Shown: positions 6,159 through 7,367 of the stretch, piece by piece | Layout: every line of letters starts with the position of its first letter | How positions within the stretch are numbered: the first letter of the stretch is position 1 | From: Saprospiraceae bacterium | Lineage (GTDB): Bacteria > Bacteroidota > Bacteroidia > Chitinophagales > Saprospiraceae | Direction: 5' to 3' | NCBI GenBank assembly: GCA_020528935.1 | Contig: JAJDFU010000199.1 | Coordinates: 1 to 7,367 of the forward strand | Length of the DNA: 7,367 nucleotides | Program-made: the position numbers and the translations under genes | Notes under the pieces: model-generated | Told to the model about the DNA's origin: nothing | Database searches by the model: none | What the model saw: only the letters and a program-made list of their open reading frames with translations

Positions 6159-6175
6159 TTATTTTGCACAAAGGA
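6159..6175 (+). promoter_or_regulatory. araC-type gene: near-consensus -7 box and Shine-Dalgarno
   Basis: TTATTTTG (6159-6166) differs from TAnnTTTG at one position, and AAAGGA (6170-6175) is a good Shine-Dalgarno seven bases before ATG 6183, which decides that start. The -7 box would put transcription start close to or inside the Shine-Dalgarno, so the promoter half of this call is weak and the real promoter may lie further upstream. Confidence 0.4.
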
Positions 6176-6182
6176 CAACTGT

Positions 6183-7097
6183 ATGAAACTACCCGCGAAC
6201 TACCGGAACGGAAAAAAGCTGGAGACCCTGGTGGAAGACCGGACCACCTTCCAGCTGGAACGCGCGGAAGTGCACCTCTTTGAAACGCATACCGTAGCGG
6301 AGCAAGTGCTGCTGGGGTTTCGGGAGCCGGTGCTGGCCAGCATGCTCACGGGCAAGAAGATCATGCACCTGCAGGGCAAAGCGCCCTTTGCGTTCCTGCC
6401 GGGCGAATCGGTCATGCTGCCCCCGGAGGAGGTCATGTGCATCGATTTTCCGGAGGCCCGCTCAAGCAATCCGACCAAATGCCTGGCCATGGCTTTCGAG
6501 GAGGAGAAGATCGGACAGGTCGTACAATTGATGAACGAAACCCGGCCCAAAGCCGACGGCAGGGAGTGGCGGAGTTGCGACTACAATTTTCATTTTGCCA
6601 ATGAGCGGGCCATTTCCCAGATCATTCAGCGCCTGCTCTTTCTCTGTATGGAGAATCATCCCTCCAAGGACCTGTTCGTGGATATGATGCTCAATGAGCT
6701 GATCATACGCATCCTTCAGGCGGAATCCCGCACGACGCATTTGCGCGAGGCGGCCGCCAACGAAACGAGCGATCGCTTGGCGCACGTGGTACAGTACATC
6801 CGCGCGCACATACGCGAAAAGCTGTCCGTAAAGGAACTGAGCCGGAAGGCCTGCATGAGCGAATCGCATTTTCACCGCGTGTTCAAGAACGAGCTGGGCC
6901 TTTCCCCGGTGGAATTCATCAACGAAGAGCGCCTCAAGCTGGCCGCTCGCCTGCTGCTGGAGGCCGGCAAGCAGGTCAGTGAGGTCTATCTGGAATGCGG
7001 CTTCAACAGCCTTTCCTATTTCAACCGCATGTTTAAGCGCAAGCACGCCATGGCGCCCAGCAAGTATCAGGCGCGGCGGCAGCAGCAGACCCTCTAA
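6183..7097 (+). CDS. AraC-family transcriptional regulator
   Basis: A 304-residue regulator. The C-terminal 100 residues hold the two AraC helix-turn-helix motifs: SVKELSRKACMSESHFHRVFK (about 215-235), and VSEVYLECGFNSLSYFNRMFKRKHAMAPSKY (265-295) ending in the usual G-F-x-S-x-x-Y-F-x-R-x-F-K pattern. Residues 1 to about 180 resemble the AraC N-terminal cupin-like sensor domain, with FLPGESVMLPP (71-81) as the clearest strand-turn-strand piece; I cannot identify the ligand. It is divergent from the aldehyde dehydrogenase across a 201-bp gap that carries a 21-bp-spaced direct repeat, so local activation of the aldehyde dehydrogenase and DUF779 genes, perhaps in response to an aldehyde or alcohol, is the natural inference. 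The stop codon is part of the perfect hairpin that follows. Confidence 0.93.
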   Translation: MKLPANYRNGKKLETLVEDRTTFQLERAEVHLFETHTVAEQVLLGFREPVLASMLTGKKIMHLQGKAPFAFLPGESVMLPPEEVMCIDFPEARSSNPTKCLAMAFEEEKIGQVVQLMNETRPKADGREWRSCDYNFHFANERAISQIIQRLLFLCMENHPSKDLFVDMMLNELIIRILQAESRTTHLREAAANETSDRLAHVVQYIRAHIREKLSVKELSRKACMSESHFHRVFKNELGLSPVEFINEERLKLAARLLLEAGKQVSEVYLECGFNSLSYFNRMFKRKHAMAPSKYQARRQQQTL

Positions 7098-7135
7098 GCC
7101 GGAAAATTCACCACCGCACCGAATTTTCCGGCTTA
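7095..7135. terminator. Perfect 15-bp hairpin at the end of the araC-type gene
   Basis: TAAGCCGGAAAATTC (7095-7109) pairs without mismatch with GAATTTTCCGGCTTA (7121-7135) around an 11-base loop. The stop codon TAA is the outer end of the left arm. There is no U tract after it on either strand, so it is not a canonical intrinsic terminator, but it would stabilise or end mRNAs from either side between the convergent araC-type and metH genes. It could also be an end of a repeat element. Confidence 0.6.
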
Positions 7136-7234
7136 AATGGGGGAGCATTTTATGCTGACGACGAAATGGCTTGGGAGCCATTTCGCACCCTGTCCTGACA
7201 TCTGTAGGATCGTCATGGATCAGCATTCCCCATT
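7136..7234. repeat. Compound inverted repeat folding as a three-way junction
   Basis: Nested complementary arms fill this gap. The outer stem is AATGGGG (7136-7142) with CCCCATT (7228-7234). The second stem is ATGCT-GACGA (7152-7161) with TCGTC (7210-7214) and AGCAT (7222-7226), with a bulge. Inside are a perfect 10-bp hairpin CGAAATGGCT/AGCCATTTCG (7162-7185, loop TGGG) and a second hairpin TCCT..AGGA (7193-7209). AGCAT at 7144-7148 can alternatively pair with ATGCT at 7152-7156. It lies in the presumed 3' region of metH. The rest of the gap, 7235-7304, has only small inverted repeats: GTTTT-GATG-AAAAC (7242-7255), GGGT-ATA-ACCC (7275-7285) and AGGCG/CGCCT (7288-7306). No protein is recognised. 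Confidence 0.6.
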
Positions 7235-7304
7235 GCGCAGGGTTTTGATGAAAACGCCCAAACCACCTCGCAACGGGTATAACCCACAGGCGGCCGCTGA
7301 TCGC

Positions 7305-7367
7305 CTACTCGCGTTCGTAATTCAAAACGGGAGCGAGCCAGCGTTCGGCATCCGCCATGTTCATGCC
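7305..7367 (-). CDS. metH: Methionine synthase, cobalamin-dependent, C-terminal end (partial)
   Basis: Read leftward from the window edge, the frame gives GMNMADAERWLAPVLNYERE followed by TAG (7307 to 7305). The GM-x-x-x-EAERWLAPNLxY pattern is the extreme C-terminus of MetH, the end of the S-adenosylmethionine-dependent reactivation domain. MetH transfers the methyl group of 5-methyl-THF, the product of MetF, to homocysteine through cobalamin. Only 20 residues are visible; the rest lies to the right. It is convergent with the araC-type gene, with a 207-bp structured gap between their stops. Recognition from memory of a short motif, but the match is distinctive. Confidence 0.8.
   Translation of the reverse strand, partial: GMNMADAERWLAPVLNYERE

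Noticed and set aside
6038..6283. 81-codon plus-strand frame in the aldehyde dehydrogenase-araC gap
   Set aside because: It covers the direct repeat and runs into the araC-type gene out of frame; no Shine-Dalgarno or recognisable protein.
6462..7226. 254-codon minus-strand frame opposite the araC-type gene
   Set aside because: It lies over the conserved AraC DNA-binding domain and reads as its reverse; its start falls within the compound inverted repeat.
7136..7234. attC site, tRNA or CRISPR-like interpretation of the structured region
   Set aside because: No GTTRRRY/RYYYAAC core sites, no cloverleaf with CCA-type features and no spaced repeats; left as an unidentified structure.

Overview
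The window looks like a chromosomal segment of a moderately GC-rich member of the Bacteroidota, possibly near Lewinella or other Saprospiria. This is an inference. It rests on two exact TAnnTTTG-type (-7) promoter boxes upstream of tetR and metF, the general lack of strong Shine-Dalgarno sites, a 318-residue MetF with an internal extension, and short AT-rich intergenic repeats of TTAGAC and ATTGGCTAT. No phage, CRISPR, rRNA or tRNA gene was seen.

Left block (about 1-2740, minus strand). A TetR-type regulator, a secreted LolA-like outer-membrane lipoprotein-sorting family protein and an FtsX/MacB-type ABC permease are transcribed leftward. tetR and the LolA-like gene overlap by ATGA. A palindrome matching TetR-family operators overlaps the tetR -7 box and predicted transcription start and abuts the start codon, so tight autorepression of the whole unit is likely. 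The rest of the transporter, an ATPase and perhaps a second permease, is not in the window. A GTG with a good Shine-Dalgarno site at the extreme left edge may be the next gene.

Middle (2740-3931). metF (5,10-methylenetetrahydrofolate reductase) is transcribed rightward, divergent from tetR. It is followed by a 15-bp tandem repeat built on TTAGAC.

Aldehyde block (4008-7097). An NAD(P)-dependent aldehyde dehydrogenase of the acetaldehyde/AldB/ExaC type and a DUF779 protein run leftward, with a strong hairpin between them. An AraC-family regulator is divergent. In the shared 201-bp promoter region two near-identical 14-bp sequences lie exactly 21 bp apart, just upstream of the aldehyde dehydrogenase -7 box. 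This is the geometry expected for an AraC-type activator site, so the three genes probably form a locally controlled aldehyde oxidation/detoxification unit.

Right edge (7098-7367). The last 20 codons of metH (cobalamin-dependent methionine synthase) enter on the minus strand, convergent with araC. metF and metH, consecutive steps of methionine methyl-group supply, therefore flank the aldehyde unit. The gap between araC and metH holds a perfect 15-bp hairpin that includes the araC stop codon, followed by a compact three-way-junction inverted-repeat structure at 7136-7234. This is the least explained element in the window.
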